From Spirochaetota bacterium (GTDB lineage Bacteria; Spirochaetota; UBA4802; UB4802): DNA of 32,925 nt. Both the position numbers and the translations under genes were made by a program. Positions 24,609 to 32,742 of the stretch are shown in pieces. Where the stretch lies: the NCBI GenBank assembly GCA_029907515.1, contig JARYLT010000022.1:1-32925 (forward strand), in the 5' to 3' direction. Under the pieces are notes generated by a model. The model saw only the letters and a list, made by a program, of their open reading frames with translations, was not told where the DNA came from and made no database searches. Positions within the stretch are counted from its first letter, which is position 1. The number at the start of each line of letters is the position of its first letter.

Positions 24609-27600
24609 TTACTGAGAGAGAACTTCATTAATTACTTTTACTATCTCTTCAATTTTATATGGTTTTGCAATAACACCTTTGAATCCATATTCTTTATAAT
24701 GTGACATCACCGGGTCATTGGAATAACCGCTTGAAACAATAACTTTTGCATCAGGATTTATTTCTAAAATTTCTCTTACTGCCTGTACCCCACCCATGGC
24801 TCCAGGGACTGTAAGGTCCATAATGATAATATCATAGGGAAAGCCATCAGCTATGGATTCACGGTACTTAATAATTGCTTTTTCCCCACTATCAACCCAA
24901 TCAACTTGAAATCCATACATATCAAGCATATGCGAAGCAACCTCATAGATTGTGAAATCATCATCCATGAGCAGTATTTTCCCTCCTGGAGTAGTAATGT
25001 GCGCTTCCTGCCATGTGGGGCTATGAATGCTTTTTTCAGTAGCATGGAGATAGATGATAAATTCTGAGCCTTTATCTACTTCTGAATGAACTTCAATATG
25101 TCCACCATGACGCTTTATTATAGAATAACTTGTTGCCAGCCCTAAACCACTGCCACGTTCTTTAGTGGTAAAAAAAGGATCAAATATCCGTGATAAATTT
25201 TCCTTCGGGATACCAATTCCTTCGTCTTTTACTGTTATCCTGACATAATTGCCAGGCAACAGTGGTTTTTTCTGAGTACCATCATACACAAAATTATCAG
25301 CTTTTATGGTAATAACCCCTCCGTGAGGCATGGATTGTGCTGCATTAATGATTAAATTCTGAAACACCTGACTCATCTGACCCACATCCACTTCGCAATG
25401 CCACATATCAGGTTGTATTTCAAAATTACACCTTACACTGGAACCTGACAGTACAAACTGTGCGGTATCCCTGATTACCTGTTCCAGCGAAGTTACTTCT
25501 TTTATTGGCTCACCACCTTTTGAAAAGGTTAAAAGCTGTCTGGTGAGGTCAGCTGCCCTTTGTGCTGCATTTTCAATGCGTTCTATATACTTTTGATATA
25601 ATTCTCCATCAGTAAGCTTAACTTTCAGTATTGAAAGATTTCCAATTATAGATGTTAATAGATTATTGAAGTCATGAGCAATGCCCCCAGCTAAAATAGA
25701 AAGTGATTCTAATTTACTTACCTTTTGAATTTCTTTTTCCAGCCAGTACTGACCGGTGATGTCATGCATTACAATAACTGTACCAATGATATTTCCTTCA
25801 ACGTAGATTGGAGCACCCGATAGTTCTACAACTACGTCTCTATCCTGGGATTTAAATGTCAGAGCAAAGCCGCTTGTATCAAGCTCACCATATTGTAAAA
25901 TCTCATTTACGGGATTTTTGAATTCTTCTCCGGTGGTAACATAATAAAATGTGAATACTGAATTGAATGGCCTTCCAATTATTGTATCAGATGATTTGCC
26001 TGCTAATTTTTCAGCCTTGTCATTGGCAAGAATAATATGGCCCTGTAGATCAGTTGCTACAACACCATCATATATAGAACGCAATGTTGCGTGTAATCGC
26101 TCAGTCTCTTCTTCAAGCTTATGCGTGGCTTCAGTAAGTTCATAATGCGTGCGCACCATTTCTTCATTCATTGCTTCCAATTCTTCATACTGAGATTGTA
26201 TTTCCTCATACTGCTGTTGAATCGTATCATATGCTTCTTTTAAAGCGCTGATATCAGTGATAATGGCTATGCTGGTGGGTATGCCATCCAGGGAAACCAA
26301 CTGAGCTGAAATGAGGACATCTATTATATTTCCAGTTTTTCGTTTTAGCTGTGCCTCATATTGCAGTTTTGCTTCCTTTTTTTGCAATCGGTTATTATAC
26401 TGGGTTAATACCTCTTTACCCAGCTCAGTGTCAGCCACAATATTCTTTAAATCTAAATTTTCAAGTTCTTGCGTAGTATACCCAATCATCCGTGCAAATG
26501 CATCATTGGAGTAGACAATCTTCCAGTTTTGAACCAGGATAATACCATCATGTGCATTTTCTACAAGGGTACGGTATCGAGCTTCTGAAGTTGCAAGTTG
26601 TGACAGTGCCCGTTCTTTATCACGACGCCACGTATTTACCTTGTCAGCAATCCCTAATGAAAACAGTATAATCATTGCCGATGAGCCCAATTGATAACCC
26701 CATGCAGTAAAGAAATTATCACCTAATACACCAAAAGAACGCAATCCAATAAGCAACACTCCTATTACAAAGCTTAGTGTGGCAATATTGTAAAAGATCG
26801 CCTCTCTGATTTTTTTTATTTGTGCTACTACTCCAATAACAATAACTGAAGCTGAGCCAATAGCTGCCATGAGTACTGATAGCTGTGTAGCATAGTAATA
26901 TGGCAGCAAAAATGGTGTTAGTGCACTAAGTACAGTTATGAGTGTCAATAAAAGTACATATGTATCCAATTTTCTTATAACAAATGGTAATGATAAAAAT
27001 TCACGGGTAAAGAGCAGTATGCCAGTCATTGCAAAAAATACAGAAAAAGGATGACATATATTCCCCCACCATGTACTTGCTGGCCACAAATATTGAGCGG
27101 CAAGTCCATTGTTAGCCATGGCAAAAAGGGTTACGCCAATGATGAATATCCCTACATACAAAAAGCTTTTTTCACGAGTGGATATAAATAAAAATAGATT
27201 ATAAAAAAGAAGTGCAAGCATCAGACCATAGTGCATCCATATTAGGGGTAATGTACTATTGCGCATGTCTTCAAAAGCTTTTAATCCCCACAGTTTTAAG
27301 GGTACAACCAGGGATCCTTCAGATTGTATTCGAAGAAAATATGTGTTAACACCAGGTTTTACTTCAATGGGGAATACAAATGATCTGTAAGGAAAAGGAC
27401 GTGATGAAAATGGAAAATGATCACCAGTTTGTATTTCTTTAAAATGTGCACCATCGGGAATAAAAAGGGTAATATCATCAATAATGGGGTAATCATACTC
27501 TAAAAGCAATGGTACAGGTGTTTTTGATGTATTTGCAAGGGTAAAGCTTACCCATATACAGTTGTGAGAATAGCCAAACGATGGATTTATATCAGTAGAT

Positions 27601-27812
27601 TCTTTAAATTGATTATTGTTATAAGCAGTGATAATTTCGCTAATATCAGTGTGTGGTGGTACATCGCGTAAATATTGTACATACAATCCAAGATTGGCAA
27701 CATCAAAATCATCAGTAACAAATAGTGTATCACTGGCAAAAACTACGGTAACTATCGCCCACAAAAAAAATATGAATGATATCAATGTTACTAAGTTCTT
27801 TTTATCTGGCAT
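24609..27812 (-). CDS. 7TMR-DISM hybrid sensor histidine kinase
   Basis: A 1067-residue membrane sensor kinase with a built-in receiver. In order: signal segment (about 8-27), periplasmic 7TMR-DISMED2 sensor (about 30-180), seven TM helices (about 188-392), PAS 1 (410-525), a Gln/Glu-rich coiled coil (525-580), PAS 2 (575-695), and HisKA with the phospho-acceptor His713 in GGIAHDFNN. HATPase_c follows, with the N box around 819-826, DEGIGIP at 863-869 and GSGLGL at 887-892. The receiver (942-1067) has acidic pocket Asp950-952, phospho-acceptor Asp999 and Lys1050. All key residues are present. DISM sensors bind carbohydrate-like or other extracellular ligands. No separate response regulator is nearby, so its output partner is unknown. 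Confidence 0.95.
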   Translation of the reverse strand: MPDKKNLVTLISFIFFLWAIVTVVFASDTLFVTDDFDVANLGLYVQYLRDVPPHTDISEIITAYNNNQFKESTDINPSFGYSHNCIWVSFTLANTSKTPVPLLLEYDYPIIDDITLFIPDGAHFKEIQTGDHFPFSSRPFPYRSFVFPIEVKPGVNTYFLRIQSEGSLVVPLKLWGLKAFEDMRNSTLPLIWMHYGLMLALLFYNLFLFISTREKSFLYVGIFIIGVTLFAMANNGLAAQYLWPASTWWGNICHPFSVFFAMTGILLFTREFLSLPFVIRKLDTYVLLLTLITVLSALTPFLLPYYYATQLSVLMAAIGSASVIVIGVVAQIKKIREAIFYNIATLSFVIGVLLIGLRSFGVLGDNFFTAWGYQLGSSAMIILFSLGIADKVNTWRRDKERALSQLATSEARYRTLVENAHDGIILVQNWKIVYSNDAFARMIGYTTQELENLDLKNIVADTELGKEVLTQYNNRLQKKEAKLQYEAQLKRKTGNIIDVLISAQLVSLDGIPTSIAIITDISALKEAYDTIQQQYEEIQSQYEELEAMNEEMVRTHYELTEATHKLEEETERLHATLRSIYDGVVATDLQGHIILANDKAEKLAGKSSDTIIGRPFNSVFTFYYVTTGEEFKNPVNEILQYGELDTSGFALTFKSQDRDVVVELSGAPIYVEGNIIGTVIVMHDITGQYWLEKEIQKVSKLESLSILAGGIAHDFNNLLTSIIGNLSILKVKLTDGELYQKYIERIENAAQRAADLTRQLLTFSKGGEPIKEVTSLEQVIRDTAQFVLSGSSVRCNFEIQPDMWHCEVDVGQMSQVFQNLIINAAQSMPHGGVITIKADNFVYDGTQKKPLLPGNYVRITVKDEGIGIPKENLSRIFDPFFTTKERGSGLGLATSYSIIKRHGGHIEVHSEVDKGSEFIIYLHATEKSIHSPTWQEAHITTPGGKILLMDDDFTIYEVASHMLDMYGFQVDWVDSGEKAIIKYRESIADGFPYDIIIMDLTVPGAMGGVQAVREILEINPDAKVIVSSGYSNDPVMSHYKEYGFKGVIAKPYKIEEIVKVINEVLSQ
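27748..27758 (-). repeat. GCGATAGTTAC motif copy, in kinase signal segment
   Basis: An exact copy on the coding strand, read as WAIVTVV, so orientation and frame differ from the copies read as VTIA. Confidence 0.7.
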
Positions 27813-27832
27813 TGTTGTACACCCTGTAAACG

Positions 27833-27861
27833 ATGATACTGGTATTTGTGATTTAATTCAA
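27833..27861 (-). promoter_or_regulatory. Sigma-70-like promoter of the hybrid kinase
   Basis: On the minus strand TTGAAT (27861-27856) is followed after 17 bases by TATCAT (27838-27833). The -10 box matches five of six positions. The leader before the ATG at 27812 would be short, about 14 bases. Confidence 0.42.
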
Positions 27862-27974
27862 ATGTTTTTTAGGATAATTGTAACGTTATGGTGTAAAATT
27901 TTATATTGACAGTATAGTTGTAAAGTGTTTATTGGTATTTAAGATTTGTATATTCAGCAAAAGGGTTCTGTAGT

Positions 27975-28115
27975 ATGGCACACTATAAGCTTGACGGGGC
28001 AAAATTTGAATCGCTTGAAGAATTAAAAGAAGTCATGTGGCAGTTGTATAAGGATAAAATGTCCCGTGAAGAATTTGAAAAGTATGTTGAACAGAATGTT
28101 CAGGTTAGCGAATAA
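27975..28115 (+). CDS. Small charged protein, 46 residues
   Basis: The frame starts MAHYKLDGAKFESLEEL and ends EKYVEQNVQVSE. It is highly charged and predicted mostly helical, with no signal or TM segment. AAAAGGG lies about nine bases before the ATG. A TTGACA at 27906-27911 may mark its promoter, although the -10 is weak. It is divergent from the kinase gene and its 3' end overlaps the convergent phosphatase gene by 16 bases. The regular amphipathic pattern (ESLEELKEVMWQLYKDKMSR region) and a good ribosome binding site argue for a real gene. No family is recognised. Confidence 0.6.
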   Translation: MAHYKLDGAKFESLEELKEVMWQLYKDKMSREEFEKYVEQNVQVSE

Positions 28116-28876
28116 TTTTTTATTATATTTTCTATCACCTCACTAAAACCAGAGGGTCCAGTTTTTTTTGTTTTATATATTGCAGGGCATAACTTCTGAA
28201 TGGTTTCCCACAGATCTTTTCTTCCTACAAAATAGGCTTCATCAACAGCATTAAACATGTCTGCATCATTGATGCCGTCGCCTATCGCATAGGAGTATAT
28301 GGCACCATGCTTTTCCCGGTACATTGCTTTTATCACATGAACTGCGTTGCCTTTGTTAATAGTGTTATCAATAACAGTAAAAAACCTCCCACCGGTTGTT
28401 ATGGCAATACCATGCGGGACAAGTTCATTGTTGATTCTTCCAATATCAAGTGGGTCAGGTGCTATACATAACACCGATGCCATGCGTGCCATCATATTCT
28501 TTGTTTCTTGTATGGTAAGCCCGGTATATGCCGATAGTTCCTGCAATGAAAGGCTATCTGCCCACTGGACATTACCGCACAACTGTTCAATAATCGTTTT
28601 ATACGGGAGTAGTTGGTCATATGATTTTCCACATAAAATATAACTTCCATCTGGTTTGGCAATACCAGCGCCATTTTCAAAGACAAACGGATATGTAAGT
28701 GAAAGCTCTTTGTGCAGCTTCAACATTTCGGCATACGTTTTGCTGGAAACTAAAATAAGAGGAATACCCGTGCCGGCAAGTTTACGAATTGCCGGCAGGG
28801 ATAGTGTATATGAATATGTGGTGTAATCAAGAATGGTTCCGTCTATATCGGAAAATACAACAGGGAACACATCCAT
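28100..28876 (-). CDS. mpgP: Mannosyl-3-phosphoglycerate phosphatase-like HAD enzyme
   Basis: A 258-residue HAD-superfamily Cof-type phosphatase. Motif I is FSDIDGTILD (Asp10, Asp12), followed by the MPGP-type TYSYTLSLPAIRKL. Motif II is LILVSSKT, then FENGAGI; Lys175 lies in NKGNAV; and motif IV is AIGDGINDADMF with Asp200 and Asp204. MPGP removes phosphate from mannosyl-3-phosphoglycerate to give the compatible solute mannosylglycerate. The family call rests on the YSY and FENG context; glucosyl-phosphoglycerate or a related sugar phosphate is possible. It starts two bases after the stop of the OmpA gene, so both share a transcript. No synthase (MpgS) is in the window. Confidence 0.8.
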   Translation of the reverse strand: MDVFPVVFSDIDGTILDYTTYSYTLSLPAIRKLAGTGIPLILVSSKTYAEMLKLHKELSLTYPFVFENGAGIAKPDGSYILCGKSYDQLLPYKTIIEQLCGNVQWADSLSLQELSAYTGLTIQETKNMMARMASVLCIAPDPLDIGRINNELVPHGIAITTGGRFFTVIDNTINKGNAVHVIKAMYREKHGAIYSYAIGDGINDADMFNAVDEAYFVGRKDLWETIQKLCPAIYKTKKTGPSGFSEVIENIIKNYSLT

Positions 28877-28878
28877 GC

Positions 28879-31503
28879 TTACTTTACCTGTACATCTTCA
28901 GGCTTCACTAACAGAAACTCAACGCGGCGGTTTCGCCTTCGGTTTTCAACACTTGTGTTAGGTAAAAATGGTGATGTTTCCCCCATGCCGCGTGAAGATA
29001 AGCGCTTTTTATCAATACCTTTTTTGACCAGATAATCCATAACCGATTGAGCTCGCGCTTCAGAAAGTTTCAGATTATACTGTTCCTCACCTATATCGTC
29101 AGTATGCCCTTCAATCAGAACATTGTACTTCTCGTATTTGTTGAGGATTTCTGCAACCCTGTTTAAAATTGGGAATGCTTTCCCGGTTAGTTTTGCACTA
29201 TCAAACGCAAATTCAATGTTGCTGATGCGAATCTTGAGTCCACGCTCTGTCACCATAACCAGTACATCAATGGGTAGTTTTATGCGTTTTGTCTTTGCAA
29301 CATTTCCAGTTATATCGGTGGCCGATAGTTCCATGAAGTAATCCGCAGCAGATTCAACAAGCTCATTGTTAACCCCAATGCCATCCCACTTGAGTTCTCC
29401 CGGCACTTCAGTGCCTTTGAATGTTTTAAATACATATCCAGCTGGTGCATAGATTATCAATTCCCAGCTTTTGATTCCAACATTATCGTTAATATATGGG
29501 GTGATAGTAAGAATATCATTTTCCCCATCACCATCAGGTGAGAAAAGATCAGGTTCATAGGATAGATTAACATCAGGTGGAGTGCTATCAATGGTAAACG
29601 TTTTTACAAATGATTGTGGATTATTGCCACTTAAATATTCAGCACTGAATCTGTAGCGATAGATGCCATCATTAAGCTTTTCGCCTTTATCTGTCTTGCA
29701 GTCCCAGGTTATTGTTTTTGGGATCACCTGACCCTGAGTCTGATATACAGGTTTGTCCTTTTCATTGGTAACAACAAGTTGCCATTGAACAAGGTCTTTG
29801 GTGTCAGAGACTATAGGAGTAAATACTATAGTATTATGTAATGCATGTGAAAAATATTCCAGTGATGCGCTGATATCAACTGTCTGGTACTGGCGAGTTA
29901 AACTTATTTCCCTGATCATAGCCTGTGCTTTGTTGCCAGCATTGTCAGTGCACTGGATCTGATATATATACAGACCTTCAGGTACATCATTGCCGGCATC
30001 ATCTTTACCATCCCATACTAATGTTTTAGGTACTTCAGTGCCCTGCCAGCTGTACTTTTTCACTATTTTACCTTCTTTATCGACAAATGTTGCATGCCAA
30101 ACGTCATTACTCTGAGTTTTGATAGTTTGAACAATCTTTAATGTATCCTTTCGCCCATCGTTATTTGGTGAAAAGAATCGATCTTCAACAGCTAATTCAA
30201 CAACAGGAGGAGTATTATCTATAGTAATAACCCCGGTAACTTCTGGTGATATGTTATCTCGCTCGTCCCATGCCATAAATGCATACACATAGTCGCCATC
30301 GGGCAACACATTTGCATTTGCGTCAGTACCATCAAAGAAAATGGTTTCAGGAACCACGGCAGATTCTTTTGGTGTCCATATTTTTTGTATAAAGCTTTTC
30401 AATGTCAGCGATTCTTCAACATCTCTATCGCTTACCCTGAATTCCTTTACTACGGTTCCTGCATCATTTTTGATCTGTAATCGCCAACCGCCAATCTTAC
30501 TTGCATCGCTCACATTTATAGTAAACAGTACAAAATCCTGAACACCATCAGTATTGGGAGATATATACCGCTGACTTGCCTTTACAGCAGTTTGTGGTGG
30601 CTCCTTATCTAACCTGCCATAACGTACTTGAGTGCCAACGTAATGGACAAAATCAGTTTTTTTATAGTGTACCAGAGCGTAGTTGAATTCGGCCTGGTAT
30701 TCCTGACCGGTGAGCCTGTAACCGGCGCCTGCCGTTAAATCAGCATATTCGTACGGCCCGGGTGCCATAAAACCCAACCGCACAATATATGTATTTTTAT
30801 AAACACATTCAGTACCAACCTTTACTGCGATTTCATCATATTGCACAAAGGTATAGTCATTGAGCAGGCTCACCTGTATGTCATTTCTTTTATACAGTGG
30901 GAGTGTATAGCCAACGGTTACCTGATTCATGTCGGCAAAATCCCTGTCACTTCCCATGGGTAACCCTGCGTTAATAGAAACACCTATGGTTGGGTAATAT
31001 AAGCCAAAACCTTTGCCAATATCGGTATTGATAGTGGTTTGATACATGCTGCCAAGAGTGATACCTGCAAAATATGCACCTGAGTTGGGGCCATTCCCCA
31101 AAAGAAATGACAGCGATGCACCCATTGAAAGCCGCCGTGTAAATTCTTTGCCACCACCCAGCACAAACTGATAGCCATTGAGGGTGTCAGAGCCGGAAAT
31201 CATCCTGAATGCGCCACCAATGACACCATATGAGGTTGGGAATCCTGCAACTACTGATGGGTTGTAGTAATCAAAAAGGAGATTGCCATAGTTAAATGAC
31301 CCAATGAAACGCTCTTCTTTTGCAATTGCTGCCGGGTTTATAAAGAAGGTGTCAGAGCCTAAGTAGGCAACACCGGTATCAGCTCTTCCAAACATGCTGG
31401 CACTTCCTCCAAGCAACATCAGCGCAGTGCCATCAGAGCCAGCATATAGCATGGTGACAGAGCAAATACATAGTATAGCTGTCAAAACAACACGAATTTT
31501 CAT
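28879..31503 (-). CDS. PorV-like barrel / Ig repeat / OmpA outer-membrane protein
   Basis: An 874-residue envelope protein with a signal peptide (ends near AGS, residue 22). Residues 25-300 look like a PorV/UPF0164 beta-barrel (GGSASMFGRADTGVAYLG, FFINPAAIA, then alternating strands). Four FlgD-like Ig repeats follow at about 305-432, 433-537, 538-641 and 642-745. Three open with SPNTDG, SPNNDG or SPDGDG calcium-like loops and carry WDG and DG.Y motifs. The C-terminus (760-874) is an OmpA peptidoglycan-binding domain: FAFDSAKL, GHTDDIGEEQYNLKLSEARA with Asp803 and Arg817, ending in NRRRNRRVEF. It would tie the outer membrane to the cell wall through a long stalk. AGGAGG precedes the ATG. Confidence 0.9.
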   Translation of the reverse strand: MKIRVVLTAILCICSVTMLYAGSDGTALMLLGGSASMFGRADTGVAYLGSDTFFINPAAIAKEERFIGSFNYGNLLFDYYNPSVVAGFPTSYGVIGGAFRMISGSDTLNGYQFVLGGGKEFTRRLSMGASLSFLLGNGPNSGAYFAGITLGSMYQTTINTDIGKGFGLYYPTIGVSINAGLPMGSDRDFADMNQVTVGYTLPLYKRNDIQVSLLNDYTFVQYDEIAVKVGTECVYKNTYIVRLGFMAPGPYEYADLTAGAGYRLTGQEYQAEFNYALVHYKKTDFVHYVGTQVRYGRLDKEPPQTAVKASQRYISPNTDGVQDFVLFTINVSDASKIGGWRLQIKNDAGTVVKEFRVSDRDVEESLTLKSFIQKIWTPKESAVVPETIFFDGTDANANVLPDGDYVYAFMAWDERDNISPEVTGVITIDNTPPVVELAVEDRFFSPNNDGRKDTLKIVQTIKTQSNDVWHATFVDKEGKIVKKYSWQGTEVPKTLVWDGKDDAGNDVPEGLYIYQIQCTDNAGNKAQAMIREISLTRQYQTVDISASLEYFSHALHNTIVFTPIVSDTKDLVQWQLVVTNEKDKPVYQTQGQVIPKTITWDCKTDKGEKLNDGIYRYRFSAEYLSGNNPQSFVKTFTIDSTPPDVNLSYEPDLFSPDGDGENDILTITPYINDNVGIKSWELIIYAPAGYVFKTFKGTEVPGELKWDGIGVNNELVESAADYFMELSATDITGNVAKTKRIKLPIDVLVMVTERGLKIRISNIEFAFDSAKLTGKAFPILNRVAEILNKYEKYNVLIEGHTDDIGEEQYNLKLSEARAQSVMDYLVKKGIDKKRLSSRGMGETSPFLPNTSVENRRRNRRVEFLLVKPEDVQVK

Positions 31504-31602
31504 GATTATCCTCCTGTTAAGTGCGGATCTTTTTATATTTTTTTTACATTCATTGCATCAAAAATGTTTTTTGTCAAGTGGTTATATTTTTAAGCGGGGC
31601 AA

Positions 31603-31631
31603 TTGACAAAGATCAAAATAATTAGTATTTT
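31603..31631 (+). promoter_or_regulatory. Candidate promoter of the bcp-nitroreductase operon
   Basis: A perfect TTGACA (31603-31608) is followed after 17 bases by TATTTT (31626-31631), about 67 bases before the start codon. Another TTGACA on the minus strand (31577-31572) points toward the OmpA gene, so the two -35-like boxes form a divergent inverted repeat. The minus one lacks a good -10. Confidence 0.42.
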
Positions 31632-31698
31632 AGAATATACTTTATGATTATTGAGCTGATTTCAATATAAATGAATATTTTTTAATGAGGATAGAGCG

Positions 31699-32172
31699 AT
31701 GAAAGAAGATATTTTATTAAACAAACCTGCGCCCCAATTCAAACTTCCTGATAAAGATAAAAATATGGTAGATAGCAATAATTTTAGAGGCACGTGGATG
31801 GTTGTTTATTTTTATCCAAAAGACAATACTCAAGGATGTACCCTGGAAGCTATCGATTTTACCAAAAGTATAAGGGAGTTTAACAATTATAATGCAGTTG
31901 TTGTAGGCATTAGCCCGGATAGTCCTGAAAGTCATTGCAGATTTTATGATAAACACAACCTTAATCTAATTCTCTTATCAGATACTGATCATACAGTGGC
32001 AAAAGAATATGGGGTATGGAAAAAAAAGAGTATGTATGGCAAAAGCTTTATGGGGATAGAGCGAAGTACATTCCTGATTGATCCTGAAGGGAGGGTCAGA
32101 GCAGTATGGCGAAAGGTTAAGGTGCCAGGACATGTTGAAGAAGTGTTGCAAACACTTAAATCTTTTCAGTAG
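31699..32172 (+). CDS. bcp: Bcp-type thiol peroxidase (peroxiredoxin)
   Basis: A 157-residue AhpC/TSA-family peroxiredoxin that reduces hydrogen peroxide and organic hydroperoxides. It shows APQFKLPD, VVYFYPKDNTQGCTLEA with peroxidatic Cys47, GISPDSPESH and the LSDTDHTVAKEYGV box. The usual TPGCT reads TQGCT, and the resolving cysteine five residues later is Ile52, so it is a 1-Cys variant that needs an outside thiol. The start is supported by GAGG about 12 bases upstream. It leads a two-gene operon with a nitroreductase. Confidence 0.95.
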   Translation: MKEDILLNKPAPQFKLPDKDKNMVDSNNFRGTWMVVYFYPKDNTQGCTLEAIDFTKSIREFNNYNAVVVGISPDSPESHCRFYDKHNLNLILLSDTDHTVAKEYGVWKKKSMYGKSFMGIERSTFLIDPEGRVRAVWRKVKVPGHVEEVLQTLKSFQ

Positions 32173-32183
32173 AGGAGGTTACT

Positions 32184-32738
32184 ATGAAATTACAGGAAGC
32201 TATTGAGGCACGAAGGGCATTCAGATCGCTTGCTCCGGTGACAATTACTGAAACAATGGTGTCAGAGCTTGCAAAAGCGGCATCCCTTGCTCCATCATGC
32301 TATAATAATCAACCGTGGAGGTTTGTATTTGTCTATGAGCCAGGCAAACTGGATGAAGTGAAAAAAGCCCTGGCAAAAGGGAATGAATGGGCACTTAAGG
32401 CTTCCATGATTATTGCGGTTTTCAGCAAGGAAAAGGATGATTGTGTATTGAAAAATCGTATATATCACCATTTTGATACTGGAATGGCTACAGCACTTCT
32501 GTTACTTAAAGCAACTGAATTAGGCCTTGTAGCTCACCCCATTGCAGGGTACGATGAAGAAGTAGTTAAAAAAACATGTGCTATACCTGATGAGTTTACT
32601 GTAATTACCTTAATTATCATAGGTAAAAAAGATAGTATAATACATGATGATTTGACCGAATGGCAGAAGGAAAGCGAAAAGAGCCGTCCACCAAGAAAGC
32701 CACTGGAAGAATTTGCTTTTCACAATGTTTATAAGTAA
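32184..32738 (+). CDS. Small nitroreductase family flavoprotein
   Basis: A 184-residue FMN-dependent NAD(P)H oxidoreductase of the nitroreductase family. The FMN-binding N-terminal ARRAFRSLAPVTI and SLAPSCYNNQPWRFV are present, as are the TGMATALLLLKATELGLVAHP helix (dimer and flavin contacts) and LIIIGKKD near the end. It is shorter than classic NfsA/NfsB (about 215-240), as in the compact subgroup. GGAGG lies just before the ATG. It starts 11 bases after bcp, so the pair may answer redox stress. The electron acceptor in the cell is unknown. Confidence 0.92.
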   Translation: MKLQEAIEARRAFRSLAPVTITETMVSELAKAASLAPSCYNNQPWRFVFVYEPGKLDEVKKALAKGNEWALKASMIIAVFSKEKDDCVLKNRIYHHFDTGMATALLLLKATELGLVAHPIAGYDEEVVKKTCAIPDEFTVITLIIIGKKDSIIHDDLTEWQKESEKSRPPRKPLEEFAFHNVYK

Positions 32739-32742
32739 AGGG

